DNA of 23,568 bases from an uncultured Erysipelotrichaceae bacterium (GTDB lineage Bacteria; Bacillota_I; Bacilli_A; Erysipelotrichales; Erysipelotrichaceae). Both the position numbers and the translations under genes were made by a program. This document shows positions 1 to 6,139 of this stretch, piece by piece. The notes beneath the pieces are model-generated. The model had not been told where the DNA came from and did no database searches. It was given only the letters and a program-made list of their open reading frames with translations. The DNA is taken from positions 1 to 23,568 of the forward strand of contig CAMOOA010000007.1 of NCBI GenBank assembly GCA_946621045.1, written 5' to 3'. Position 1 is the first letter of the stretch. Each line of letters starts with the position of its first letter.

Positions 1-56
1 GACTTCTCCTTCAAGCCCCGTCTATAGTCCTATGGACTTAGGCGGGGTAATTGACA
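1..56 (+). mobile_element. Possible right-end remnant of an IS200/IS605-type element
   Basis: The plus strand shows a stem-loop with CCCCG at 16-20 pairing with CGGGG at 43-47. Inside it, CTA (22-24) pairs with TAG (39-41), and AGTCC (26-30) pairs with GGACT (34-38) around a three-base TAT loop. It is followed by GTAATTGAC. A GC-rich imperfect hairpin followed by a G-rich to TTGAC stretch resembles, from memory, the right ends (and the guide-RNA 3' end) of IS200/IS605 elements carrying TnpB. No transposase is visible because the window starts here. On the minus strand the same hairpin follows the last gene of the operon but has no U-run, so it is a poor intrinsic terminator. The alternative is a plain mRNA 3' stem-loop. 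Confidence 0.35.
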
Positions 57-60
57 ACCG

Positions 61-417
61 TTACGAACCTCCAAATACAGAATATATTACGATGCCGATG
101 ATAATCAATGCCAGTGCAGCCGCTTTCCGCCGGCTGATCGTTTCATGAAATAATGTCACGCCGAACCAGGTGACATAAATGTAGGAAGAAGCTTCCAGCA
201 CTGCGCCGAGCGACAGCGGAATGCCCCGGTAGGCAATGACCGAACACAGGGTCGCCAGCACAAAGAGCACATATGCGCCGATGACAAGCGGATTGGCATA
301 TTCCTTCATCAGGGAGCCGTGGTCCTTCATCGCGGATTTTTTAAGCATTACCTGGGAGACTGCGCTGATGAATGTCCCGAACAGGATAATGCAGGAATAC
401 AGTACGGTCTGATTCAT
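61..417 (-). CDS. Small EamA/SMR-like membrane protein, putative flippase subunit (ArnE/ArnF-like)
   Basis: This is a 118-residue protein with four predicted membrane helices (about residues 5-25, 44-62, 68-88 and 96-114). That is the size and layout of small multidrug resistance and half-size EamA proteins. The first helix carries Gln22 followed by a basic LKK pair, as in ArnE-type proteins. The start codon overlaps the stop of the preceding small membrane gene as ATGA, and GGGAG lies eight bases upstream. Two such proteins encoded side by side recall ArnE and ArnF, which flip undecaprenyl-phosphate-aminoarabinose across the cytoplasmic membrane. The neighbouring membrane GT2 and sugar aminotransferase fit that role. 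The substrate is inferred. The fold class is fairly secure, and a drug or metabolite exporter remains possible. It is the last gene of its operon. Confidence 0.85.
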   Translation of the reverse strand: MNQTVLYSCIILFGTFISAVSQVMLKKSAMKDHGSLMKEYANPLVIGAYVLFVLATLCSVIAYRGIPLSLGAVLEASSYIYVTWFGVTLFHETISRRKAAALALIIIGIVIYSVFGGS

Positions 418-767
418 ACGGCATTCTCCCCGTCATCGATGCCAAACAGAACAATGCCGGCCGTGATCAGCGCAAGTCCGGCCAGTTTTCCTGCGGTGAC
501 CTGTTCCTTAAACAGAAGAACGCCGAAGACAAATCCCCAGATGACCGTGGCCGCCTTGGCCGCATAGGCCGACGTCAGGTCCATATGCTTGATCACCTGC
601 TGCCAGCCGACGGCATAGATGCCGAGCAGCGCAATCATCATTCCGTAACAGAGACAGAACCGCGGACTGAAAAACGGCTCCCCTGCGGCCAGCTTTCCCG
701 CGACGGATGAGAGTGCATAAATGACAAACAGGAGATGCAGAAGAATCGTGTATTTCAGTTTCCGCAT
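414..767 (-). CDS. Small EamA/SMR-like membrane protein, putative flippase subunit (partner)
   Basis: This is a 117-residue protein with four predicted membrane helices, a basic N-terminus (MRKLK) and a short acidic C-terminal tail. It differs clearly in sequence from its downstream neighbour while sharing the same layout, which suggests a heterodimeric pair rather than a recent duplication. The third helix contains SAYAAKAATVIWG, and the following loop has a KEQ motif like the conserved Glu-containing turn of EamA proteins. The start lies 13 bases inside the end of the ATP-grasp gene, with GAGGAAG about eight bases upstream, so the two are probably translationally coupled. I infer that it and the downstream protein form a flippase for a lipid-linked sugar, by analogy with ArnE/ArnF. 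The transported molecule is unknown. Confidence 0.85.
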   Translation of the reverse strand: MRKLKYTILLHLLFVIYALSSVAGKLAAGEPFFSPRFCLCYGMMIALLGIYAVGWQQVIKHMDLTSAYAAKAATVIWGFVFGVLLFKEQVTAGKLAGLALITAGIVLFGIDDGENAV

Positions 768-1909
768 GCGGTTTCTTCCTCCGGCAGATAAGGGAGAAGC
801 GCCTCCCGGTCATCCGCTTTCATCAGAAAATACCCGTGCCGGTCAGAGCTGTCATGAACCGCTTCCGAAGTATCATGCACTTCGCAGCGGACAAGATATT
901 CCGGATGTTCCCGGCGCAGTGTTTCCAGAACTTCGCAATCCTCCGGTCCAAACAGAAACCGCACGCCGGCAGCGCCGTAATGCGGATACACGGAAAGATC
1001 GGCGGGCTCTCCCACCGCACATGCGATGACCGCACGGACGTAATCGATGCCGGTCGTAAGCGGCACAAGATCGCTGCCGATAAAGTCGCCGCCCATCCGG
1101 CCGCCGACCTCGATCATGCGGATTTCCCCGTTCTCATCGATTCTGAATTCCGCATGGCTTGCGCCGAGTTCCAGTCCGAGACTCTCAAGTGCCGATATCA
1201 CAATCTCCTCTGCCCTTCGGTACATGACGGGCGAAAGTCCGCACGGCTCAAGATGTCCGGTCTCTATAAAGTGCGGCGCTCCGGTGGTGAATTTCTCCGT
1301 GATTGAAAGCACACGATGCACTCCTGCGCAGGAGATGCACTCAGCGCTGTATTCCTTCCCCGCCGCAAATTCCTCAACCAGCGCCTGTTTGACAAAGCCC
1401 TGTTCCTTTGCGTGCACGATCGCCTCTTCCAGATCTTCCGGCCGGTAAACCTTGGTGATGCCCCGGCTGCCGGAACGGTCCAGCGGCTTGACGATCACGG
1501 GCCAGGTCAGTTCATCCGGCGAAACATCGGCCGCTGAAGATACCAGAATGCTCTTCGGGGACGGGACGCCCGCCGCCTCAAACGCAAGCCGCATGCGGTG
1601 CTTGTCCATCGCCCGCGCGGCGGCTTCGGGCGGATTGGCCGGCAGCCCGAGGGCGGCGGCTGTCTCGCTGACCGCCTTCATCGCAAGATCCGAGCCGATA
1701 CTGCAGATTCCCGCGATTCCGATATTCCGGCAGACGTCTCTGATCTCATCCGTCTCTGTGATGGAGATCGGATAAAACACATCCGCCGCGGTTTCTCCCG
1801 GCGCTCCGGCCTTCCAGGCAAATACATGCGTTTCAAAGCCAAGATCCGATGCGGCCTGAATGAGCGGCATCTGGAGATAGGATGCGCCGATGATCGCAAG
1901 TTTCCTCAT
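755..1909 (-). CDS. ATP-grasp carboxylate-amine ligase-like protein
   Basis: This 384-residue protein has the ATP-grasp order. There is an N-terminal nucleotide-binding-like fold (residues 1-95, starting LAIIGAS), Lys141 in VIVKPLD, a glycine-rich loop SGSRG at 146-150, EEF..GKEYSAE at 179-190, and metal-ligand carboxylates Glu254 and Glu267 followed by GGRMGGDFIG. The last block is typical of ligases that join a carboxylate to an amine, such as BacD-type L-amino acid ligases. It overlaps the upstream GT2 gene as ATGA with GGAGG upstream, and overlaps the downstream SMR gene by 13 bases. Placed between a sugar aminotransferase and a flippase pair, it may acylate the 4-amino group of the sugar with an amino acid or similar acid. 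That substrate is inferred. No acetyltransferase for the amine is present in the window. Confidence 0.88.
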   Translation of the reverse strand: MRKLAIIGASYLQMPLIQAASDLGFETHVFAWKAGAPGETAADVFYPISITETDEIRDVCRNIGIAGICSIGSDLAMKAVSETAAALGLPANPPEAAARAMDKHRMRLAFEAAGVPSPKSILVSSAADVSPDELTWPVIVKPLDRSGSRGITKVYRPEDLEEAIVHAKEQGFVKQALVEEFAAGKEYSAECISCAGVHRVLSITEKFTTGAPHFIETGHLEPCGLSPVMYRRAEEIVISALESLGLELGASHAEFRIDENGEIRMIEVGGRMGGDFIGSDLVPLTTGIDYVRAVIACAVGEPADLSVYPHYGAAGVRFLFGPEDCEVLETLRREHPEYLVRCEVHDTSEAVHDSSDRHGYFLMKADDREALLPYLPEEETACGN

Positions 1910-2841
1910 TCTTCCTCCGCCGCAAAATTGGCCGTTTCATCCACTACATAGAGCGGCCGGTTGCGGACCTCATTGTATACATTGCCGAGATAGATTCCGT
2001 GGATTCCGAGCGAGGAAAGAATGATTCCTCCGACAAGGTAGATGGAGACCATCAGGCTGACCCACCCTTCCGGAATCGAGCCGTCGATGAAATGACGGAT
2101 CACAAGCCACAGCACAAGCGCAAGCGCAAAGCACGCAAACAGCGCACCGATATAGATCACGATCCAGAGCGGCTTGTTGGACTGCGCGGTGATTTCCTGC
2201 ATGGCGTACTTCACCTTTTTCCGGAAGCTGTAGGAGGATTTTCCGGCAGCCCGCTCTTCCGCAGTGATATCGATCGTCTCGGACGGATAGCCGAGCCATT
2301 TCAGAAACATGATATAGCCGCGGTTCTTTTCATTCATGGAAAGATACGAACTGACCGCCCGCCGGCTGGCAATGGAGAAATTGCCGATCTGCGGATCATA
2401 GTCATCGTCCGCAAGCGCATTGTACAGACGGTAAAACATCGCGGAAAGCAGTTTGGTCATGGCCGAGTCCTGCCGTTCCTTCCGCCGGACGAATACGACA
2501 TCGCATCCCGTCTTTGCGATACGGTACAGATCTTCAATTCCTTCGGGGCGGTCCTGCAGGTCACAGTCCATCACAACGACATAGTCGCCGGATGATTTCT
2601 TGAGACCGGCTGCGATTGCGCATTCCTGTCCGAAATTCCGTGTGAAATGGATTCCCTTCACATGCGGGTCCTTCTTTGTGAGTGTGAGGATGTCCTCCCA
2701 GGAATTCTGAGGATCGCGGTCTTCCACAAAAATGATTTCATAGCTGTCCGAAATCCGCGAAAGGGTCTTTACGAGCCTTGCATGAAGATCGAAGATCGCT
2801 TCCCGGCACCCGTATTCCGGAATTACAACTGAAATATCCAT
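1906..2841 (-). CDS. Membrane GT2 glycosyltransferase, polyprenyl-phosphate type (ArnC/GtrB/CsbB-like)
   Basis: This is a 311-residue protein with a GT-A domain. SVVIPEY is at the N-terminus, the metal-binding motif MDCDLQD gives the DxD at Asp92 and Asp94, and FTRNFGQ is at 66-72, as in dolichol-phosphate-mannose-synthase-like enzymes. Two membrane helices follow (about 226-250 and 260-285), and the tail VYNEVRNRPLYVV is typical of GtrB, ArnC and CsbB. Such enzymes move a sugar from a nucleotide donor to polyprenyl phosphate on the inner membrane face. The gene starts three bases after the aminotransferase stop and ends in an ATGA overlap with the ATP-grasp gene. Its donor is plausibly the dTDP-amino sugar made by RffA. 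The acceptor and donor are inferred from family and context. Confidence 0.9.
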   Translation of the reverse strand: MDISVVIPEYGCREAIFDLHARLVKTLSRISDSYEIIFVEDRDPQNSWEDILTLTKKDPHVKGIHFTRNFGQECAIAAGLKKSSGDYVVVMDCDLQDRPEGIEDLYRIAKTGCDVVFVRRKERQDSAMTKLLSAMFYRLYNALADDDYDPQIGNFSIASRRAVSSYLSMNEKNRGYIMFLKWLGYPSETIDITAEERAAGKSSYSFRKKVKYAMQEITAQSNKPLWIVIYIGALFACFALALVLWLVIRHFIDGSIPEGWVSLMVSIYLVGGIILSSLGIHGIYLGNVYNEVRNRPLYVVDETANFAAEEE

Positions 2842-2844
2842 AAC

Positions 2845-3975
2845 CTATCGCTCCAGAAATGACACAGCCGCGTCAATGACCGTTTTCCGGTCGGCCTCCG
2901 TCATTCCGTAATACATCGGAAGCCGCACCAGACGCTCGCTTTCCCGTGTCGTATAAACATCATCGCCGTGGAACCGTCCGTATTTCAGACCGGCCGGCGC
3001 GCTGTGCAGCGGAATATAATGAAAGACCGTCTGCACCCCGTGTTCCTTCATATGAGAAATGAACGCGGTCCGCTCTTCCAGATCACGCAGTTTCAGATAA
3101 TACATGTGCGCATTGTGCACGCAGTCTTCCGGGACTGTCGGAATATCGACTCTGCCCCGCTTCTGATACGGTTCGAATGCCGCATGGTACGCATTCCACA
3201 GGGACATGCGGTCCGCAAGGATCTCGTCCGCATGTTCAAGCTGCGCATACAGATATGCGGCGTTCAGCTCACTCGGCAGGTAGCTTCCTCCGAAGTCCAC
3301 CCAGGTATATTTGTCCACCTGGCCGCGGAAGAATTTTGCGCGGTCGGTGCCCTTTTCCCGCATGATTTCTGCGGTCTCAATATAGGAAGGATCATTGATG
3401 ATAAGGGCGCCGCCCTCTCCCATGGAATAATTCTTCGTCTCATGGAAGGAATAGCAGCCGAAGGTTCCGATCGTGCCGAGCGCCTTTCCCCGCCATGAGG
3501 ACATCACGCCCTGCGCCGCATCTTCGATCACGATCAGATGGTATTTTTCCGCGATTGCGAGAATCGTCTCCATTTCGCAGGCAACACCGGCGTAGTGCAC
3601 CGCCATGATTGCCTTTGTCCGCGGCGTTACGGCAGCTTCAATCTTTGTCTCATCAATATTCATCGTATCCGGACGGATATCCACAAATACCGGAACACCG
3701 CCCGCAAGAATCACGGAATTGGCGGTGGAGGAAAAGGTAAAGCTCGGAAGGATCACTTCATCTCCCGGCTCGAGCCCGCACAGCAGCACCGCCATGTCGA
3801 GCGCCGTGCTTCCGCTTGTCGTAAGCAGCGCTTTCGGCGCATGAAAACGCTCCTCCAGCCAGGCGGAACATTTTCCGGTATACGGTCCGTCACCGCAGAT
3901 GCGGTGCGAGCGCATCGCATCCAGGACATATGCGGGTTCTTCCCCGATAAACGGAGGAACATTGAAATCAATCAT
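2845..3975 (-). CDS. rffA: dTDP-4-amino-4,6-dideoxygalactose transaminase
   Basis: This is a 376-residue PLP enzyme of the DegT/DnrJ/EryC1/StrS family, matching E. coli WecE (RffA) along its length as I recall that sequence. Examples are CGDGPYT near residue 28, RPDTMNIDET at 101-110, VHYAGVACEM at 126-135, EDAAQGVMS at 151-159, FHETKNY with the PLP lysine at Lys181, REKGTDR, and FFRGQVDKYTW. The family member converts dTDP-4-keto-6-deoxyglucose to dTDP-4-amino-4,6-dideoxygalactose using glutamate. RfbA and RfbB in the same locus would supply the keto sugar. The start overlaps the previous gene as ATGA with GGGAG five bases upstream. In E. coli the amine is then acetylated by WecD, but no WecD-like gene is present here. 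The exact product stereochemistry is inferred from similarity. Confidence 0.95.
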   Translation of the reverse strand: MIDFNVPPFIGEEPAYVLDAMRSHRICGDGPYTGKCSAWLEERFHAPKALLTTSGSTALDMAVLLCGLEPGDEVILPSFTFSSTANSVILAGGVPVFVDIRPDTMNIDETKIEAAVTPRTKAIMAVHYAGVACEMETILAIAEKYHLIVIEDAAQGVMSSWRGKALGTIGTFGCYSFHETKNYSMGEGGALIINDPSYIETAEIMREKGTDRAKFFRGQVDKYTWVDFGGSYLPSELNAAYLYAQLEHADEILADRMSLWNAYHAAFEPYQKRGRVDIPTVPEDCVHNAHMYYLKLRDLEERTAFISHMKEHGVQTVFHYIPLHSAPAGLKYGRFHGDDVYTTRESERLVRLPMYYGMTEADRKTVIDAAVSFLER

Positions 3976-5009
3976 TTCGTCTCCCTGAACTCCCTCTGCA
4001 TCTTTTTCTTCAGCCGGCGGTACGCAGCCTTTCCGGCGCGTCCGGAAAGCAGCTGCCGGTCGCGCATCCGCTCCACCACTTTTGCGCGCGTATATTTCTT
4101 ATAATACGGAAGAATTCCGTCCGCGTGGCTGCACAGCGGCTTCACAACTTCCTCGAGCTCATCCATGATCTGTCCGTACTCTTCGTCCGTCCCCTTCACG
4201 CGGCGGGTCTTGTAAAGCATGAACTTGAAGGATTCAAACATCCGGTACCAGAAAATGTCCGGCACATTCCTGAGCGCCGAAGCCTGTGCTTCAATCTCCC
4301 GGAATACCCGGATCTCGCCGCGCATTGCCTTTACGCTGACATCGCCCATGGAGTTCCCCGCCCGGTCGATCAGATAGTTTGCCAGCGGCCTGTCCGTGTA
4401 GATCACGGTATCCGCCTGAAGGAGATTCATGTAGAACAGAAGATTGTCGGTATAGCCGACCTTCTTCGGAAAGGAAATGATGCGTGATTTTTCCGTGCGG
4501 TACAGCTTTGCGTGGGGGCTTGGATCGATGAAGAACAGATCATCAAATTCCGGGGTGCCGCGGTAATAGAGCGTGTTCGACTTCAGCGCCGCAAATGCGG
4601 TGTTGTAGGCCGGATCATAATCACGCTCACTGCTGTTTTCATAAACAAAGGTCTTTGCGCCGACGGTAAGGTCGGCACCGCTTACCTGGGCCAGCGAAAG
4701 CAGTGTTTCCACCGCCTCCGGCTCCAGCGTGTCATCCGGATCGCAGACGAGAAAATACGGGGTGTCGATGGAGGCAGCCGCCAGTTCCAGAACGCTTCCG
4801 TAGCCGCCGTTTTCCTTGACCAGGGAACGGATCCGGTCCGGATACTTCGCCGTGTATTCATCAATGATCGCCTGACTGTTGTCCGGTGAACCGTCATTTA
4901 CCGCAAGCACCGTAAAATCCCGGCTCGTCTGCCCGAGCAGGGACTCAAAACATGCCCGCAGGTATTTTTCCACATTGTAGATCGGTACGATCACAGTTAC
5001 TTGTGCCAT
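3972..5009 (-). CDS. GT2 family glycosyltransferase (soluble)
   Basis: This is a 345-residue family 2 glycosyltransferase. VTVIVPIYNVEKYL opens the GT-A fold, VNDGS is at 38-41, and the metal-binding stretch CDPDDT gives Asp90 and Asp92-Asp93. No membrane helices are apparent, so it should act in the cytoplasm on a lipid-linked acceptor. The longer reading frame from 5108 would overlap the preceding gene by 100 bases. I chose the ATG at 5009 because AGGAG lies six bases upstream and the codon overlaps the previous stop by one base (TGATG). The ATG at 5012 is the alternative, but its spacing is only three bases. The C-terminal third is rich in Lys and Arg, which may help membrane association. 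The sugar specificity cannot be read from the sequence. Confidence 0.9.
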   Translation of the reverse strand: MAQVTVIVPIYNVEKYLRACFESLLGQTSRDFTVLAVNDGSPDNSQAIIDEYTAKYPDRIRSLVKENGGYGSVLELAAASIDTPYFLVCDPDDTLEPEAVETLLSLAQVSGADLTVGAKTFVYENSSERDYDPAYNTAFAALKSNTLYYRGTPEFDDLFFIDPSPHAKLYRTEKSRIISFPKKVGYTDNLLFYMNLLQADTVIYTDRPLANYLIDRAGNSMGDVSVKAMRGEIRVFREIEAQASALRNVPDIFWYRMFESFKFMLYKTRRVKGTDEEYGQIMDELEEVVKPLCSHADGILPYYKKYTRAKVVERMRDRQLLSGRAGKAAYRRLKKKMQREFRETK

Positions 5010-5986
5010 CATCTTCTCCTCAGACGCTTCCATGCAAGATATGCCTTCAGAAGCGGTTTTCTCGCATAGATCCAGTCGTATTTTTCCCGCAGGACCGGGT
5101 ACCGGCATTTCGGAAACTCCGGCCAGTTGCGGCGGATATACCAGAAACAGACATCGATATATTCATCGACCAGCGCATCATCCATGCAGGTCCGCGTCTT
5201 TTTCAGGCATTCCAGAATATTGATTCCGCCGAGATACTTCAGTTCTTCATAATACCGGTCATAGAGACCGAGGTTTTTATAATCATCGAGGGTAATCTTG
5301 ACCATGTCGAGCACATGGTATGCCCGCATGTCGAACTCCCCGGTGATGTTTCCGGGGCGGTCCTTGAGATAGTCATACAAGGGTTCCCGGACAAAGACGA
5401 CCTTCTTCGCCCTGGCAATAAGCCGGTAGGTCGTACCGAGATCCTCGTACAGACAGCCCCACGGATAGCGGATCCCGCTTTCCTTAAACAGCGAAAGACG
5501 GTAGAGCTTGTTCCAGGCGGCGTTGGCAATGCCGGTAAGAAGTTCCGGTGTGTCCTCCAGGGAATATACCCTGCCGTTTTCAAAACGGCTGGCGATCACT
5601 TCCTTCTTCCCGGTTGCCTGGTAATACTGGTAATAGTCAAAGATTGCGATATCAGCGTCATTCCTTACAACTGCATTCCTGCTTTTCTCCAGCATTTCCG
5701 GTTCAATAAAATCATCGCTGTCGATGAAGCTGATCCAGGTGCCCTGCGCCTGTTCGATGCCCGCATTGCGCGCATCGGAAAGACCGCCGTTCTGCTTGTC
5801 GATCACACGGATCCGCGGATCCTTTTTCCGGTATGCTTCACAGATGGAAAGAGAATCATCCGTCGACCCGTCATTGACAAGGATCAGTTCATAATCCTGC
5901 CAGGTCTGCGCCAGAATGGACTCAATGCATTTCGGCAGGTATTCCGCCACATTGTAGATCGGCACAACAACCGAGATTTCAGGCAT
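5009..5986 (-). CDS. GT2 family glycosyltransferase (soluble)
   Basis: This 325-residue glycosyltransferase belongs to the EpsH/EpsJ-like group of GT2. It has ISVVVPIYNVAEYLP at the N-terminus, LVNDGSTDDS at 37-45, NGGLSDARNAG at 66-76 and the DxD block FIDSDDF with Asp89 and Asp91. No membrane segments are evident. The ATG at 5986 is preceded by GGGAGGT at seven bases, clearly better than the longer start at 6007. It is the first gene of its operon, behind an extended -10 promoter and a leader of roughly 90 bases that can fold. It and the next GT2 are only about as alike as general family members, so they likely add different sugars. Donor and acceptor are unknown. Confidence 0.92.
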   Translation of the reverse strand: MPEISVVVPIYNVAEYLPKCIESILAQTWQDYELILVNDGSTDDSLSICEAYRKKDPRIRVIDKQNGGLSDARNAGIEQAQGTWISFIDSDDFIEPEMLEKSRNAVVRNDADIAIFDYYQYYQATGKKEVIASRFENGRVYSLEDTPELLTGIANAAWNKLYRLSLFKESGIRYPWGCLYEDLGTTYRLIARAKKVVFVREPLYDYLKDRPGNITGEFDMRAYHVLDMVKITLDDYKNLGLYDRYYEELKYLGGINILECLKKTRTCMDDALVDEYIDVCFWYIRRNWPEFPKCRYPVLREKYDWIYARKPLLKAYLAWKRLRRR

Positions 5987-6031
5987 GAACAGCACCTCCC
6001 TGCGCATCAGCGTCAGGCCTTTCCTTCCGTT

Positions 6032-6080
6032 ACCGGTTCCCTCTTCTTAAGTGCGCTGATTGCGCACAGAAAAAACCGGT
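6032..6080 (-). ncRNA. Structured 5' leader (nested stem-loop) of the GT2-rffA operon
   Basis: On the minus strand ACCGGTT (6080-6074) can pair with AACCGGT (6038-6032). Inside this, GTGCGC (6067-6062) pairs perfectly with GCGCAC (6056-6051) around a five-base loop. TTCT and AGAA segments between the two stems can extend the rod. The structure starts only a few bases after the predicted transcription start and ends before the Shine-Dalgarno site at about 5993-6000. No U-run follows the inner hairpin, so it is not an obvious terminator. I do not recognise a known riboswitch. It could protect the 5' end, bind a regulator or be incidental. Confidence 0.4.
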
Positions 6081-6083
6081 CTC

Positions 6084-6092
6084 ATTATAACA
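6084..6092 (-). promoter_or_regulatory. Extended -10 promoter for the GT2-rffA operon
   Basis: The minus strand reads TGTTATAAT, a perfect TATAAT hexamer (6089-6084) with the TG of an extended -10 one base upstream (6092-6091). No good -35 is present at 16-18 bases; TTTCCG is the best candidate, which is usual for extended -10 promoters. The flanking CCGGGAATG is nearly the same as at the promoter of the flippase operon. The predicted start would give a leader of about 90 bases to the ATG at 5986. Confidence 0.7.
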
Positions 6093-6107
6093 TTCCCGGA
6101 ATATCCC

Positions 6108-6139
6108 GGAAAAGATGAAGCCGGTTTTCCGAAAACGGC
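6108..6139 (-). terminator. Possible terminator after the SGNH gene
   Basis: Directly after the SGNH stop codon the minus strand can form a tight hairpin (6139-6119). GCCG pairs with CGGC, and GTTTTC pairs with GAAAAC, with a single bulge and almost no loop. It is followed by a pyrimidine stretch (TTCATCTTTTCC) rather than a clean U-run, so termination may be partial. Some transcripts of the unit upstream could therefore run on into the GT2-rffA operon. Confidence 0.45.

Noticed and set aside
5010..5108. Longer start (5108) for the GT2 gene ending at 3972
   Set aside because: It would overlap the upstream GT2 by 100 bases. The residues added before MAQVTV do not match GT2 N-termini, and the inner ATG has a good ribosome site.
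4952..6118. A 388-codon plus-strand open frame across the two GT2 genes
   Set aside because: It runs opposite convincing GT2 genes and through the promoter region, and its translation has no recognisable motif.
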